This document shows positions 1-8,929 of a stretch of 64,000 nt of DNA, in pieces; the stretch's first letter is position 1; each line of letters begins with the position of its first letter. Both the position numbers and the translations under genes were made by a program. Below the pieces are notes generated by a model. It was not told where the DNA came from and did no database searches. It worked only from the letters and a program-made list of their open reading frames with translations. This stretch comes from Dokdonella fugitiva (lineage in GTDB: Bacteria; Pseudomonadota; Gammaproteobacteria; Xanthomonadales; Rhodanobacteraceae): NCBI RefSeq assembly GCF_014138265.1, contig NZ_JACGXL010000002.1, positions 186,001 to 250,000 of the forward strand, written 5' to 3'.

Positions 1-1
1 G

Positions 2-2425
2 CGCATCGCGAGCGCGGGGTACACCCACCTCGACGTGCTCGACGCGGCGAGCGGCGACGTCGTGTGGCAGCGCAGCCTGTCGCGCGTCGGCAACGGCGCG
101 GTCGGCGGCCTCGCCGTCGACGCCAAGGATCTTTACGTGTCGTCGACCCTCGGTGACGGCACCGTGCGCACGCGCAAGTACGGCGACGACGGTGACCTGC
201 AATGGGAGGCGGCGACGCCAGGCGATAGCGGCGGCGTGGTCGCGGCCGGCGCGGGCAAGGTCTATGTCCGCGCCGGGTCTCAGCTGCATGCCCTCGATGC
301 CGCCGATGGCCATGCGGCATGGAGCGACTTCGCCGGCAGCAGCATCGTCCGCCTCGGCGGCGCGGCAGCCGAACCGATCGTCGCCACGGCCTACACCGTT
401 TCGCGCCTTGCTGCTGGCGACGGCAGCACGCGCTGGAGCACGCCGCTCGCCGACATCCGCAGCGTCGACGTGATCGACGATGCACTGCTCGTCGCGACGT
501 CGTCGGTGCGCGCCCGGCTCGACATGGACAGCGGCGCGATCGTCTGGAGCGTCGCTTACGCGGATGGCCCTCGCCTGCCGTTCGGCTTCGGCCCAGGCGG
601 CGGCGCGCAGGCGCGCGTGCTCTCGCGCCCGATCGCGACCGCACCCGGTATCGCGCGTGCGATCGACGAACGCATCGACCTCGCGAGCGGCGCGGTCGCG
701 GCGTCGGTACAAGTAGCTGCGATCGAGCACGGCATCGATACCGCGAGCGTGCTCGACGACGATGGGCACGTGCTCGAGGCCGGCGCGAGCCAGCAGGTCG
801 ATGGGCCGCGCCTGCAACTGCGCGCGATCGACGGCGCGAGCGGCGCCGCGCTGTGGCAGATCGACGACGCCATTGCGTCGCCCGGCGGCGATTTCGCGGC
901 GTCAGTGCTGCGTGCGCGGCCGGCGATCGCGTCAGCGCCCGGCGTCCTCGCGGTCGCCCAGGTCATCGGCGACACCGGCCGATGCAGCAGCAACGCGGGC
1001 TGGGTCCGCGTCGCCGCGTACGCGAGCGCGAACGGCGAGCGACGCTGGGCGAGTTGGCTGCGCGATGCCGACGCGTCGTATTGCCCCTACGTATCCGAGC
1101 CCGTCGTCGACGACGCGGGCAACGCGTTCGTCTCCGTGGTGACGCTCGTCGCCTGCCAGACGCCGAGCCTCGGCTGCCAGCGGCGAACGCTCTACAAGCT
1201 CGGCGCGTCCGACGGAGCGGTGCTCTGGCGCCACGACGAAGGCCTCGACGCGGGCATGGAAGGCCTCGTGCTGTCGCCGCACGTACTCGCGTCGAGCGGC
1301 GGCGGCGACGTCGTCGTTCCAGGTGGCTTCCTCGACAACCAGGCGAGCGCCCTGCGCGTGTCCGGCGCCGACGGCTCGGTCGTGTGGAGTTCGCACGTGT
1401 TCGACGGGCTCGCACTCGGCGACGCGCTCGATCGCCTCGGCGACGGCTCGTTCATCGCCTACGCCGGCGCCGACTCGAGTTATTCCTGGGCGCGCCTCGA
1501 TGCCGCGACCGGCGCAGCTGCGTGGACGAGTACGGCGCCATGGGTGCCGTGCTACGGCGCGGGCTGCAGCGGCTACGGCACGGCGCTGTTCCTGCCCGGC
1601 GACGACAAGCTCGTGCCGTTCCAGCGCGACTACGCGCCATGGCTCAAGCGCCAGCACGACGACGGCAGCGGCCTCGTCGACGAATGGATGCTCGGCGATG
1701 CGTCGCCGATCCTTTCCTCGTGGGTGCGCCAGGTCCTGCGTGACCCAAGCGGGCAACTCCACGTCTACCTGCGACGCGGCCATCGCTTCACGGGCTCGGT
1801 GAGCTTCCTCGCTGCGCTCGATGCGCAGGGCAACCTGCTCGGCCAGCAGGCGTTCTATCCGTACGACGCCGATCCGCTTGATGCGTGGTCGTATCCCGAG
1901 CCGCTTGCGATGCCTGCGCCGGACCGCGTGCTCGCGCGCACGCTTGCGGCGCGGCCGCCACTGCCGACGACGTCCGGCGTCGCGTTGTTCGACACGAGCG
2001 TGACCGCTCGCGGCAACCTCGCGGTCGCGCTCGATACCGACCGCATGCGCGTGGGCGCGGACATGCCGCTCACGTTCCACCTGCGCGTGACCTACACGGG
2101 CGACGCGCCGGTCGCAGGCGCGCGCCTCGTCGCGAACCTGCCATGGGCGAGCGGCATCACCGGCGCGACCTGTGCGGTGCAGTCGGGCGGCGATTGCACG
2201 CTCGACACGCGAACCGGCAACGTGCGCGCGACGTTCGATCTCGCTCCGGGCGGCACGGTCGACGTGTCGGGTTCCGTGCGCGTGCTCGACGCCGACAGGG
2301 AAACGCCTGCGATCACCGCGACGACGTACGGCCCGACCGGGCTCGCCGAAGCCGACACGATCGACAATTTCGCGCGCATCGATGTGATCCAGAGCCTGTT
2401 CGTCGACGGCTTCGACGGCGACTAG
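2..2425 (+). CDS. Secreted PQQ-like beta-propeller protein, 5'-truncated by window edge
   Basis: The reading frame is already open at base 2 and continues upstream, so the true start lies outside the window; a GTG at 35 is internal. The protein is built from repeated blade-like units with D-G/A-x-G-x-x-x-W signatures (for example ASGDVVWQRS, DGHAAWSDF, DGAVLWRHD), typical of PQQ-type eight-bladed propellers. These are often used for binding or scaffolding rather than catalysis. After the propeller comes a DUF11-like beta-sandwich containing VARGNLAV, then the terminal LFVDGFDGD. Four or more Cys suggest an extracytoplasmic, disulfide-bonded protein. It is a tandem paralogue of the gene starting at 2567: the propeller, sandwich and C-terminal tag align throughout. 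No catalytic residues can be assigned and the role is unknown. Confidence 0.85.
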   Translation, partial: RIASAGYTHLDVLDAASGDVVWQRSLSRVGNGAVGGLAVDAKDLYVSSTLGDGTVRTRKYGDDGDLQWEAATPGDSGGVVAAGAGKVYVRAGSQLHALDAADGHAAWSDFAGSSIVRLGGAAAEPIVATAYTVSRLAAGDGSTRWSTPLADIRSVDVIDDALLVATSSVRARLDMDSGAIVWSVAYADGPRLPFGFGPGGGAQARVLSRPIATAPGIARAIDERIDLASGAVAASVQVAAIEHGIDTASVLDDDGHVLEAGASQQVDGPRLQLRAIDGASGAALWQIDDAIASPGGDFAASVLRARPAIASAPGVLAVAQVIGDTGRCSSNAGWVRVAAYASANGERRWASWLRDADASYCPYVSEPVVDDAGNAFVSVVTLVACQTPSLGCQRRTLYKLGASDGAVLWRHDEGLDAGMEGLVLSPHVLASSGGGDVVVPGGFLDNQASALRVSGADGSVVWSSHVFDGLALGDALDRLGDGSFIAYAGADSSYSWARLDAATGAAAWTSTAPWVPCYGAGCSGYGTALFLPGDDKLVPFQRDYAPWLKRQHDDGSGLVDEWMLGDASPILSSWVRQVLRDPSGQLHVYLRRGHRFTGSVSFLAALDAQGNLLGQQAFYPYDADPLDAWSYPEPLAMPAPDRVLARTLAARPPLPTTSGVALFDTSVTARGNLAVALDTDRMRVGADMPLTFHLRVTYTGDAPVAGARLVANLPWASGITGATCAVQSGGDCTLDTRTGNVRATFDLAPGGTVDVSGSVRVLDADRETPAITATTYGPTGLAEADTIDNFARIDVIQSLFVDGFDGD

Positions 2426-2430
2426 GTCCG

Positions 2431-2457
2431 GCGGCACGCGCGAAGGCGGCGTGCCGC
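2431..2457 (+). terminator. Hairpin after the first propeller gene
   Basis: Nine-base perfect arms GCGGCACGC (2431-2439) and GCGTGCCGC (2449-2457) enclose a 9-nt loop just 3' of the stop codon. No T-run follows, so it may be a Rho-independent-like pause site or a transcript-end stabiliser. Confidence 0.4.
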
Positions 2458-2566
2458 TGCTACGATTCCACATTGCGCCGTTCTTGGCGTGGTCCCCGTT
2501 CAGCGAACCCGCTCTCGCCGGGCGCTGCGCGCTTTCCAATCCGACATGCTGCAAGGATTTTCGAAC

Positions 2567-5500
2567 ATGCGGTCGACATCCCACTACCGCTGCTCGGCGC
2601 TCGCCTTCGTCGCTGCCTTCATCCTCGCAGGGGCGATCGACGCCCGCGCGGATGATGCATGGAGCAACCCGTGGCATGCGTCGGCGCCGCCGACGCTGTC
2701 CCCCACGCAGGCGCTCGGCAAGCCGCAAGTCACCGTCGGCTTCGCTGCCGACGGTGACGTGCTGCTGAGCGGCCACACCTTCACCGGCGTGGACGGCACG
2801 CTCACGCGCGTCGCGGGCGACGGCAGCCTGCGCTGGAGTTCCAACGTCCGTTCGACTGCATCGCTGTTCGCCTCCGCAGTGCAGGCCGACGACGGCGGCG
2901 CGATCGCCGCGTTCGGCTCGAGCGAGGGTGTGAGCCGGGACGATGGCAATTTCCTCGTGCGCTTCGACCCATCGGGCGCCCGCCGCTGGTCCCGCTTCAT
3001 TGCGACCGGATGGCTTGCACGCGTCGGTGCGACTCGGCTCGCGAATGCAGGATGCGCGACCCTGACGATGCTGGACGTGGATTCGGGCGACGTGCTCTGG
3101 CAGCGCCCTTACGGTGCGCCCGATTGGGATTGTCGCGGTGGCGGTCTCGTCGGTGACGGCGCGGGGAATCTGTATGCCGCATTCGAGATCCCGTCGGGAG
3201 TCGGCGCGATTTCCGGTTCGCGCCTGGTCCGCATCGACGCGGACGGCCGCGAAGCCTGGAACATCGCGGTCGCGGGCAGCGGCATCCGTTCCGTGCCGGG
3301 AACGGTCGGGTCCATCGTGCTCACGACGGATGCGACGACGATCCAGGGCCGCTCGATCGCGGACGGCCATGTCGTGTGGCAGGCCGCCATCGGCAACGGC
3401 GAGCGCGTCCTCGGCGTAGTGGGCGCGAGCGGCGATCCGGTGCTGGTGTCTTACGGCTCGATCCGCGTGCTCGCTGCAGCGAGTGGAGACGAGCGCTGGT
3501 CGCAGGCGGCCCACGTCACCGGCGCCGACATCGTCGGCGGCGCGCTGATCGTCGCCGGCGACTCCACGCTCGAACGGCTCGACGCCGCCACCGGCACGCA
3601 GGCATGGAGCACGGCGTTCACTGACCCGATCTGGTTCGGCGCAGGCGGCTACGACGGCACGACCTTCGCCATCGTGAGCACGAGCGCATGGCTGCAACCG
3701 CCCACGGTGTCGCGCTTCGATTTCGCGAGCGGCACCACGACGAGCACGCCGACGGCGCCGCCGATCGCGCAGCCGGTCGAGGGATCGACCGCGTTCATGG
3801 CCGACGGCCGCGCTCTCGGCATCGGTGTCACCGGGAAGGGCGGCGACTATGCGATCCACCTTCGCGCCCTCGACACGCCGACGGGCACGACCGATTGGGA
3901 AGCCGTCGACCCGGGCAACAGTTTCTCGTACCGCGACTGGACCGGTGTCGCCGAACCTGCCGTCGCGGCCGACGCCGGCGCGATCGCCGTCACGCTGCAA
4001 GCCTACTGGGGATTGGACGAATGCCCATACACGTTCACCCAGGCGTATCCCGTATCGCTGTATCGGGCATCGGACGGCGCGAGGACCTGGCAGGTCTCGC
4101 TCGCGGATCCGCAGGGGCTGTCCCGCTGCAGCCGCGTGTCGCGCCCGCGCCTGGACGGCGCCGGTGACGCTTTCGTCGCGGTCGACGAGTTCCGGCAATG
4201 CCCGCTTCCACTGGGCGGCTCGTGGGGCTGCGGCCGCAACACCGTGTACAAGCTCGCGCGCACCGATGGCCACGTGCTGTGGCGCGCGGACGACGACACG
4301 CGCACGGGAGATCCCGACCGCTGGTCGATGGTCGGCGACGACGTGCTGCGCTATGGGCCATTCGCGGGCTCGACCGACACGATCCGCCGGATATCCGGCA
4401 CGGACGGCCACGTGCTGTGGTCGTCGACCGTGTTTTCGGGCGATGGCATTTCCTCCGAAGTTCATCGCATCGACGACACCCACGTCGTGGTGTTTCCACT
4501 GTTCTACGGATCGGGACAATGGGCGCTGCTCGACACGTCGACCGGCGCGACGACCTGGCTCGCGGACGCCGGCCCGCAGAGCTGTCCGTATCCGGCCTGC
4601 TATGACGCCGCCGGCGTCGTGCTGCCGGGCGGCGACCTGCTCTATCCGGCCCAGCGCGACTACGGCATGGCGGTGAGGCGCCTGCACAACGACGGTTCGG
4701 GCACGATCGAGACGCGAATCGTCGGGCCGAACGATCCGTCGCTCATCTCCGGCCTGGGGCACTTCGTCGCCGATGCCGGGGGTCAGTGGCATGCATTCCT
4801 CTCCCGCAGGTTGCGGCGCGCCGCGCACGCGTCGCCGGCCGGCAGCGTGGAGTTCATAGCCCCGTTCGACCTCGCCACGGGCATCCTGGGTGCACAACAG
4901 GCCGTTAGCGCCTTCAACGGCGACGCGGACGACTGGTCTCTGTTGCAGTGGTTCGATTGGCAGGCGGACCCGCTCGACTCGCTGCGGATGCCGGACGGCG
5001 ACCACCTGCTCGGCAGCGCCATCGAGAAGCAGGCGCCTGCGCCAACCACGGCATCGACGCGCATGATCGACCTCACGGTGACCGCACGCGGCGATCTCGC
5101 CGTTCACGTCGACGTCGATCGCACCCAGGTCGCGCCAGGCGATCGCGTGTCGTTCGTGCTGCGCGCGACCTACACTGGCGACGCACCGATCGCAGGCGCG
5201 CACCTCGCGGCGATGCTGCCGTGGTCGAGCGGCGTCGCCGATGCGACCTGCGTCGTCCAGTCGGCGAGCCAGTGCGAGCTCGACGTCGCCTCGGGCAACG
5301 TCAATGCGACGTTCGACGTTGCGCCCGGCGGTTCGATAGAAGTGCACGGCAACGTGCGCGTGCTCGACATCCCGGCGATTCCGCTGCTGTCGGCGATGGC
5401 GTACGGCCCGACCGGCCTCGCCGAGCAGGATACGATCGACAACTTCGCCGGCGTCATGCTCGCCCAGAGCCTGTTCGTCGACGGTTTCGACGCGCCCTGA
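2567..5500 (+). CDS. Secreted PQQ-like beta-propeller protein with DUF11-like domain and LFVDGFD tail
   Basis: The ATG at 2567 is chosen because it is followed by a clean signal peptide (MRSTSHYRC, hydrophobic ALAFVAAFILAGA, then ARADD) and preceded by AAGGA about 10 bases upstream. The in-frame ATGs at 2489 and 2546 would bury the signal peptide. The mature part carries W-containing propeller blades (DGSLRWSSN, SGDVLWQRP, DGHVLWRAD, DGHVLWSST) followed by a DUF11-like sandwich and the C-terminal LFVDGFDAP. Cys pairs occur in the later blades. It is a tandem paralogue of the upstream truncated gene, about 140 bp apart and probably arising by duplication. Function unknown; an exported or surface-associated beta-propeller is the safest description. 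Confidence 0.85.
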   Translation: MRSTSHYRCSALAFVAAFILAGAIDARADDAWSNPWHASAPPTLSPTQALGKPQVTVGFAADGDVLLSGHTFTGVDGTLTRVAGDGSLRWSSNVRSTASLFASAVQADDGGAIAAFGSSEGVSRDDGNFLVRFDPSGARRWSRFIATGWLARVGATRLANAGCATLTMLDVDSGDVLWQRPYGAPDWDCRGGGLVGDGAGNLYAAFEIPSGVGAISGSRLVRIDADGREAWNIAVAGSGIRSVPGTVGSIVLTTDATTIQGRSIADGHVVWQAAIGNGERVLGVVGASGDPVLVSYGSIRVLAAASGDERWSQAAHVTGADIVGGALIVAGDSTLERLDAATGTQAWSTAFTDPIWFGAGGYDGTTFAIVSTSAWLQPPTVSRFDFASGTTTSTPTAPPIAQPVEGSTAFMADGRALGIGVTGKGGDYAIHLRALDTPTGTTDWEAVDPGNSFSYRDWTGVAEPAVAADAGAIAVTLQAYWGLDECPYTFTQAYPVSLYRASDGARTWQVSLADPQGLSRCSRVSRPRLDGAGDAFVAVDEFRQCPLPLGGSWGCGRNTVYKLARTDGHVLWRADDDTRTGDPDRWSMVGDDVLRYGPFAGSTDTIRRISGTDGHVLWSSTVFSGDGISSEVHRIDDTHVVVFPLFYGSGQWALLDTSTGATTWLADAGPQSCPYPACYDAAGVVLPGGDLLYPAQRDYGMAVRRLHNDGSGTIETRIVGPNDPSLISGLGHFVADAGGQWHAFLSRRLRRAAHASPAGSVEFIAPFDLATGILGAQQAVSAFNGDADDWSLLQWFDWQADPLDSLRMPDGDHLLGSAIEKQAPAPTTASTRMIDLTVTARGDLAVHVDVDRTQVAPGDRVSFVLRATYTGDAPIAGAHLAAMLPWSSGVADATCVVQSASQCELDVASGNVNATFDVAPGGSIEVHGNVRVLDIPAIPLLSAMAYGPTGLAEQDTIDNFAGVMLAQSLFVDGFDAP

Positions 5501-5564
5501 CGCCCCGTCGCGCAGGCGACCCTCCCGCCCTGCGCGCATCCGGACCGGCATGACTTCCGGCAGG

Positions 5565-5593
5565 TTGCATCGGCCGCATCGATCTACTACAAC
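5565..5593 (+). promoter_or_regulatory. Candidate promoter of the blaI-M56 operon
   Basis: TTGCAT (5565-5570), a 17-base spacer and TACAAC (5588-5593) form a plausible sigma-70 promoter. The -10 lies inside the palindromic operator, so bound repressor would block RNA polymerase. Confidence 0.45.
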
Positions 5594-5612
5594 TGTAGTA
5601 CTACGACTGTAG
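5585..5612 (+). promoter_or_regulatory. Tandem BlaI/MecI-type operator
   Basis: The first unit is the dyad TACTACA-AC-TGTAGTA (5585-5600), matching the TACA/TGTA half-site logic of BlaI/MecI/CopY repressors. The 14-mer tactacaactgtag (5585-5598) is repeated immediately as tactacgactgtag (5599-5612) with one mismatch, giving two adjacent sites. It ends 7 bases before the repressor's first ATG, so autorepression is the natural reading. Confidence 0.75.
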
Positions 5613-5619
5613 AGAGTGG

Positions 5620-6015
5620 ATGCCGATGGCGCGGACGAAGGACGTCAGCCTCAGCGAGCTGCAGATCGCGCTGATGCGCGTGCTGTGGCGGCGCGGCGAA
5701 GCGAGTACGGCCGACGTTGCCGCCGAGCTCGGCGATGCACGCGGCCTCAAGCACACGACCGTCGCGACGCTGCTCACGCGGCTCGAAAAGCGCGGCGTCG
5801 TCGAGCAGCGGCGCGACGGTCGCCAGCTGCTCTATCGCGCGCTCGTCGACGAAGCCGACGTGCGCCGCTCGATGGTCGACGACCTGCTCGGCGCGCTGTT
5901 CGGCGGCGACGCGCGCCAGCTCGTCGCGCATCTCGTGCAGGAATCGGAGATCGCACCCGGCGATCTCGCCAAGGCGCGGCGCAGGCTCGCCCGCGGAGGT
6001 CGCGATGAAGATTGA
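5620..6015 (+). CDS. BlaI/MecI/CopY family transcriptional repressor
   Basis: A 131-residue winged-helix protein of normal family length. The N-terminal half (about residues 8-75) has the family pattern: a LSELQIALMRVLW helix, DVAAEL, then KHTTVATLLTRLEKRGVV as recognition helix and wing. The C-terminal half is the helical dimerisation region. An in-frame ATG at 5626 is an alternative start and is better spaced from the weak GAGAG ribosome-binding sequence. Family members repress their own operon and are inactivated by proteolysis triggered by the partner M56 sensor protease. The gene overlaps that partner by 11 bases and sits directly behind a tandem operator of the expected type. Confidence 0.9.
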   Translation: MPMARTKDVSLSELQIALMRVLWRRGEASTADVAAELGDARGLKHTTVATLLTRLEKRGVVEQRRDGRQLLYRALVDEADVRRSMVDDLLGALFGGDARQLVAHLVQESEIAPGDLAKARRRLARGGRDED

Positions 6016-8350
6016 TCCGTTCGTCGCCTGGCTGCTCACGTTCGCGCTGCACGCGGGCGTGATGCTCTCGATCGCATGGACGCTCGATCGCACGATCCTG
6101 CGCCGGCTGCCGGCGTGGCGCGAACTGCTCTGGCGCGTCGCGCTGTTCGGCGGCGCGCTCAGCGCGAGCGCGCAGCTCGCATTGTCGTCGCCATTCGCGA
6201 CGCGACTCGCGTTCGAGCGCGGGGACGGTTCGCCCGCAGCGCAAGCCGCGGCTGCGCCGGTCGACGACGCGCGTGCGAGTACCGCACCGCGCACGGCGGT
6301 CGCGCCGGCCGACGCGCGCCCTGCATCCGCACCTGCGCACGCGCGCGCCGCCGGCGCCGCGCTCGCCGGCAACGACGCCCCGCACGACACGCTCGCGCGC
6401 CTCCGGCCGGGCTGGCCGCGCGTGCTCGTCGCGACGTGGCTCGCTGGCGCGCTGCTGCTGCTCGGACGGCTCGGCCTCGCCTGGCTCGGCCTCGTGCGCA
6501 CGCTGCGCGACGCGACGCCGCTCGAGGACGCGGCGCTCGCGCGCGACGCCGACGCGCTCGCGCGCGCTGCGCACATCGCCGCGCCGCGCCTTGCTGCACT
6601 CGCCACGCTGGCGAGCCCGATCGCCGCACACGGTCGCCGCATCGCCCTGCCATGCTGGGCACTGGAATTGCTCGACCGCACACAGCTGCGCGCGATGCTC
6701 GCGCACGAAACGGCGCACCTCGCGCGGCGCGATCCCGCGTGGAAGCTCGCGACCGCGGCGTGGTGCGCGCTGCTCTGGTTCCTGCCGCTCGCGCCGCTGG
6801 CACGGCGACGCCTCGACGAGATCGCCGAACTGTCCTGCGACGCGTGGGCCGCGCGCCACCTGGGCGACGGCCGCCCGCTCGCCGAATGCCTCGCCGAATG
6901 CGCGAGCCGCCACGTCGGGTGCGACGACCTCGCCCTCGCGCCGGCGATGGCGCAGCGCGAGTCCCCGCTCCTGCAACGCATCGAACACCTGATCGAAGGC
7001 CATCCGATGAACACGACTCCTTCGCGCCTGCGCGCGTTCGCGGCGACCGCCGCGCTGATCCTCGCCGCCGCGCTGCTGCCCGGTTTCACCGCGGTCGCGC
7101 AGACTTCGCCGCCGGCTCCGCCGGCCCCACCCGCGCCGCCTGCACCTCCGGCGCCGCCGGCGCCACCGAAGGAGGGCCCCTCGCGCATCCATATCTCGAA
7201 CGACGGCGGCGCACTCGGCCAGTCCACCTACGTCGAGGTCGGCGACGGCGATCGCGAGTACCGCGCGCGCATCAAGGGCAAGATCGTGTTCAGCGATCGC
7301 GACGACGACGTCGCCAGCCTCGTCGACGGCGGCAGCGCGATGTTCGAGGAGTCCGCGCCCGGCCTGGAACGGCGCGTCGAGTACCGCAGCAGCGGCGGCA
7401 AGCTCGTGCAGCGCTACTTCGTCAACGAGCGCGAGCAGCCGATCGACGACGCCGGCCGCACTTGGGTCGCCGGCGCGATCGCCGGCCTCGTGCGCGAGAG
7501 CGCGCTCGGCGCCGACGCCCGCGTGAAGCGGATCCATGCGGGCGGCGGAGCGGACGCCGTGCTCGACGAGATCGCCCGCATCCAGTCCGGCTACGCGCGT
7601 GGCGTCTACATCAAGCTGCTCGCCGGGCTCGGCCACCTCTCCGGCGCGCAGGTCACGCGTGCGATCGGGCTCGTCGACGGCATCGATTCCGACTACGAGA
7701 AGCGCAACGCGCTCGGTGCGCTCGGTTCGGCGCAGCCGTTCGACGCCGCACAGCAGAAGCTCGTCGTCGCGCAGGCGCGGAAGATCGGGTCCGACTTCGA
7801 GCGCGCCGAGCTGCTGACCGGGCTGTTGCCGTCGCTCGCGCCGGACCCGTCGCTGCGCGCGGCGTGGCTCGCCGCCGCGAACGGCATCGGCTCGGACTTC
7901 GAGCACCGGCGCACGCTGACCGCACTGCTCGCCTCGCACGAGGTCGACGACGCGACGCTCGCGACGGTGATCGACGCGTCGACGACGATCGGCTCCGACT
8001 TCGAGCGGCGCAGCCTGCTCGTCGACGCGGTCGGCCGCGTACGCGACGCCGAGCGCGTCGCCTCCGCGTACGCCGCGGCGAGCGCGCAGATCGGTTCCGA
8101 CTTCGAGCGACGCGAGGCGCTGCTCGCGCTCGTGCATGCACCGAAGTTCGGCGCTGGCGGCGCGCGCGCGGTGCTCGACGCCGCCGGCTCGATCGGCTCC
8201 GACCACGAGTGCGGCGAGGTGCTCGTCGCGCTCGCCGGCGTGATGCCGAACGACGCCGACCTGATCGCGCGCTATCGCAGCGTCGCGCGCAAGCTCGGCG
8301 ACGTCGAGCGCGGCGAAGCCGAGCGCGCACTCGACCGCTTCGCGGGCTGA
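6005..8350 (+). CDS. BlaR1-like M56 membrane metallopeptidase with six 34-residue repeats
   Basis: The start ATG at 6005 lies inside the repressor's end and is followed by a membrane helix (FVAWLLTFALHAGVML). The N-terminal half is an M56 domain with several membrane spans, the zinc motif HETAH at residues 234-238 and the third-ligand region EIAELSCD (272-279). A further hydrophobic helix near 340-360 leads to a proline linker of repeated APP (about 368-388). Instead of the penicillin-binding sensor of BlaR1, the C-terminus carries six repeats with the core I-[GD]-SD-[FY]-E, in exact 34-residue register. By family logic it senses an envelope signal and cleaves the repressor; the inducer is unknown. 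Confidence 0.85.
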   Translation: MKIDPFVAWLLTFALHAGVMLSIAWTLDRTILRRLPAWRELLWRVALFGGALSASAQLALSSPFATRLAFERGDGSPAAQAAAAPVDDARASTAPRTAVAPADARPASAPAHARAAGAALAGNDAPHDTLARLRPGWPRVLVATWLAGALLLLGRLGLAWLGLVRTLRDATPLEDAALARDADALARAAHIAAPRLAALATLASPIAAHGRRIALPCWALELLDRTQLRAMLAHETAHLARRDPAWKLATAAWCALLWFLPLAPLARRRLDEIAELSCDAWAARHLGDGRPLAECLAECASRHVGCDDLALAPAMAQRESPLLQRIEHLIEGHPMNTTPSRLRAFAATAALILAAALLPGFTAVAQTSPPAPPAPPAPPAPPAPPAPPKEGPSRIHISNDGGALGQSTYVEVGDGDREYRARIKGKIVFSDRDDDVASLVDGGSAMFEESAPGLERRVEYRSSGGKLVQRYFVNEREQPIDDAGRTWVAGAIAGLVRESALGADARVKRIHAGGGADAVLDEIARIQSGYARGVYIKLLAGLGHLSGAQVTRAIGLVDGIDSDYEKRNALGALGSAQPFDAAQQKLVVAQARKIGSDFERAELLTGLLPSLAPDPSLRAAWLAAANGIGSDFEHRRTLTALLASHEVDDATLATVIDASTTIGSDFERRSLLVDAVGRVRDAERVASAYAAASAQIGSDFERREALLALVHAPKFGAGGARAVLDAAGSIGSDHECGEVLVALAGVMPNDADLIARYRSVARKLGDVERGEAERALDRFAG

Positions 8351-8363
8351 ACCGGTGGCAACC

Positions 8364-8389
8364 ACGGCGGCGCGTACGCGTGCCGCCGT
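8364..8389 (+). terminator. Hairpin after the M56 gene
   Basis: ACGGCGGC (8364-8371) pairs perfectly with GCCGCCGT (8382-8389) across a 10-base loop, 13 bases beyond the stop. It lacks a T-run, so termination is only suggested. Confidence 0.35.
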
Positions 8390-8436
8390 CCGGCCGCGGG
8401 TGCATGCTTCACGGCGCACCCTCGCGGAGAATCCTG

Positions 8437-8841
8437 ATGAACCGCCTCCCGATCGCCTGCGTGCTCGCGGCGTGCTGCCTCGCCGCCGCCAGCGCGCACG
8501 CCGACACGCGCGAGACGCAGCGCGAGAACCTCGAACGCTACACGCCGTACCTGCAGGATCCGGTCGACGCATTCCCGTTCTGGAACCTGCACAAGTGGCA
8601 GCTCGTCGGCCCGCTCGAGGTGGTCGTCTGGTCGACGATCAAGGACGCCTACCTCGTGCAGGTGCGCGCGCCGTGCCCGCGCCTCGAATGGGCGCGCTCG
8701 ATCGCGGTCACCTCGAAGCAGTCGCACCGGGTGAGCGCGCGCTTCGACGAAGTGCGCGTCGGCGGCGCCCGCTGCCCGATCGAACGGATCCGGCCGATCG
8801 ATCTCGCCCGCATGGCCGCGGAGCGCGAGCGCGCGCCCTAG
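8437..8841 (+). CDS. DUF6491-like secreted protein
   Basis: The ATG at 8437 is preceded by GGAGA at 8426-8430 and opens a signal peptide (MNRLPIACVLAACCLAAASAHA), giving a 134-residue precursor. The mature part has W-x-L-V-G-x-LEVVVWST, AYLVQVRAPCPRLEWA and ARCPIERIRPID. These resemble the lysobacterales family annotated DUF6491, whose two Cys probably form a disulfide. The family is common in Xanthomonadales envelopes and has no established function. The gene stands alone between the M56 gene and the copper protein. Confidence 0.75.
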   Translation: MNRLPIACVLAACCLAAASAHADTRETQRENLERYTPYLQDPVDAFPFWNLHKWQLVGPLEVVVWSTIKDAYLVQVRAPCPRLEWARSIAVTSKQSHRVSARFDEVRVGGARCPIERIRPIDLARMAAERERAP

Positions 8842-8929
8842 CGCCACGATCGACCACGGCGACGCAACCTTCCGGCGCGCCGCCGGTACCCACGCATGAA
8901 TGCCCGCCGCCACCCGTACGGAGTCCATC

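Noticed and set aside
932-5551. Open frame of about 1,500 codons on the minus strand opposite the two propeller genes
   Set aside because: It is Arg/Ala/His-rich with no domain, signal or ribosome-binding site, and mirrors the plus-strand codons. Long antisense frames are expected at this GC content; the plus-strand genes have clear blades, signal peptide and tails.
7108-7170. GCACCGCCG-type tandem repeat
   Set aside because: It is simply the coding sequence of the Ala-Pro-Pro linker in the M56 protein, not a separate repeat element.
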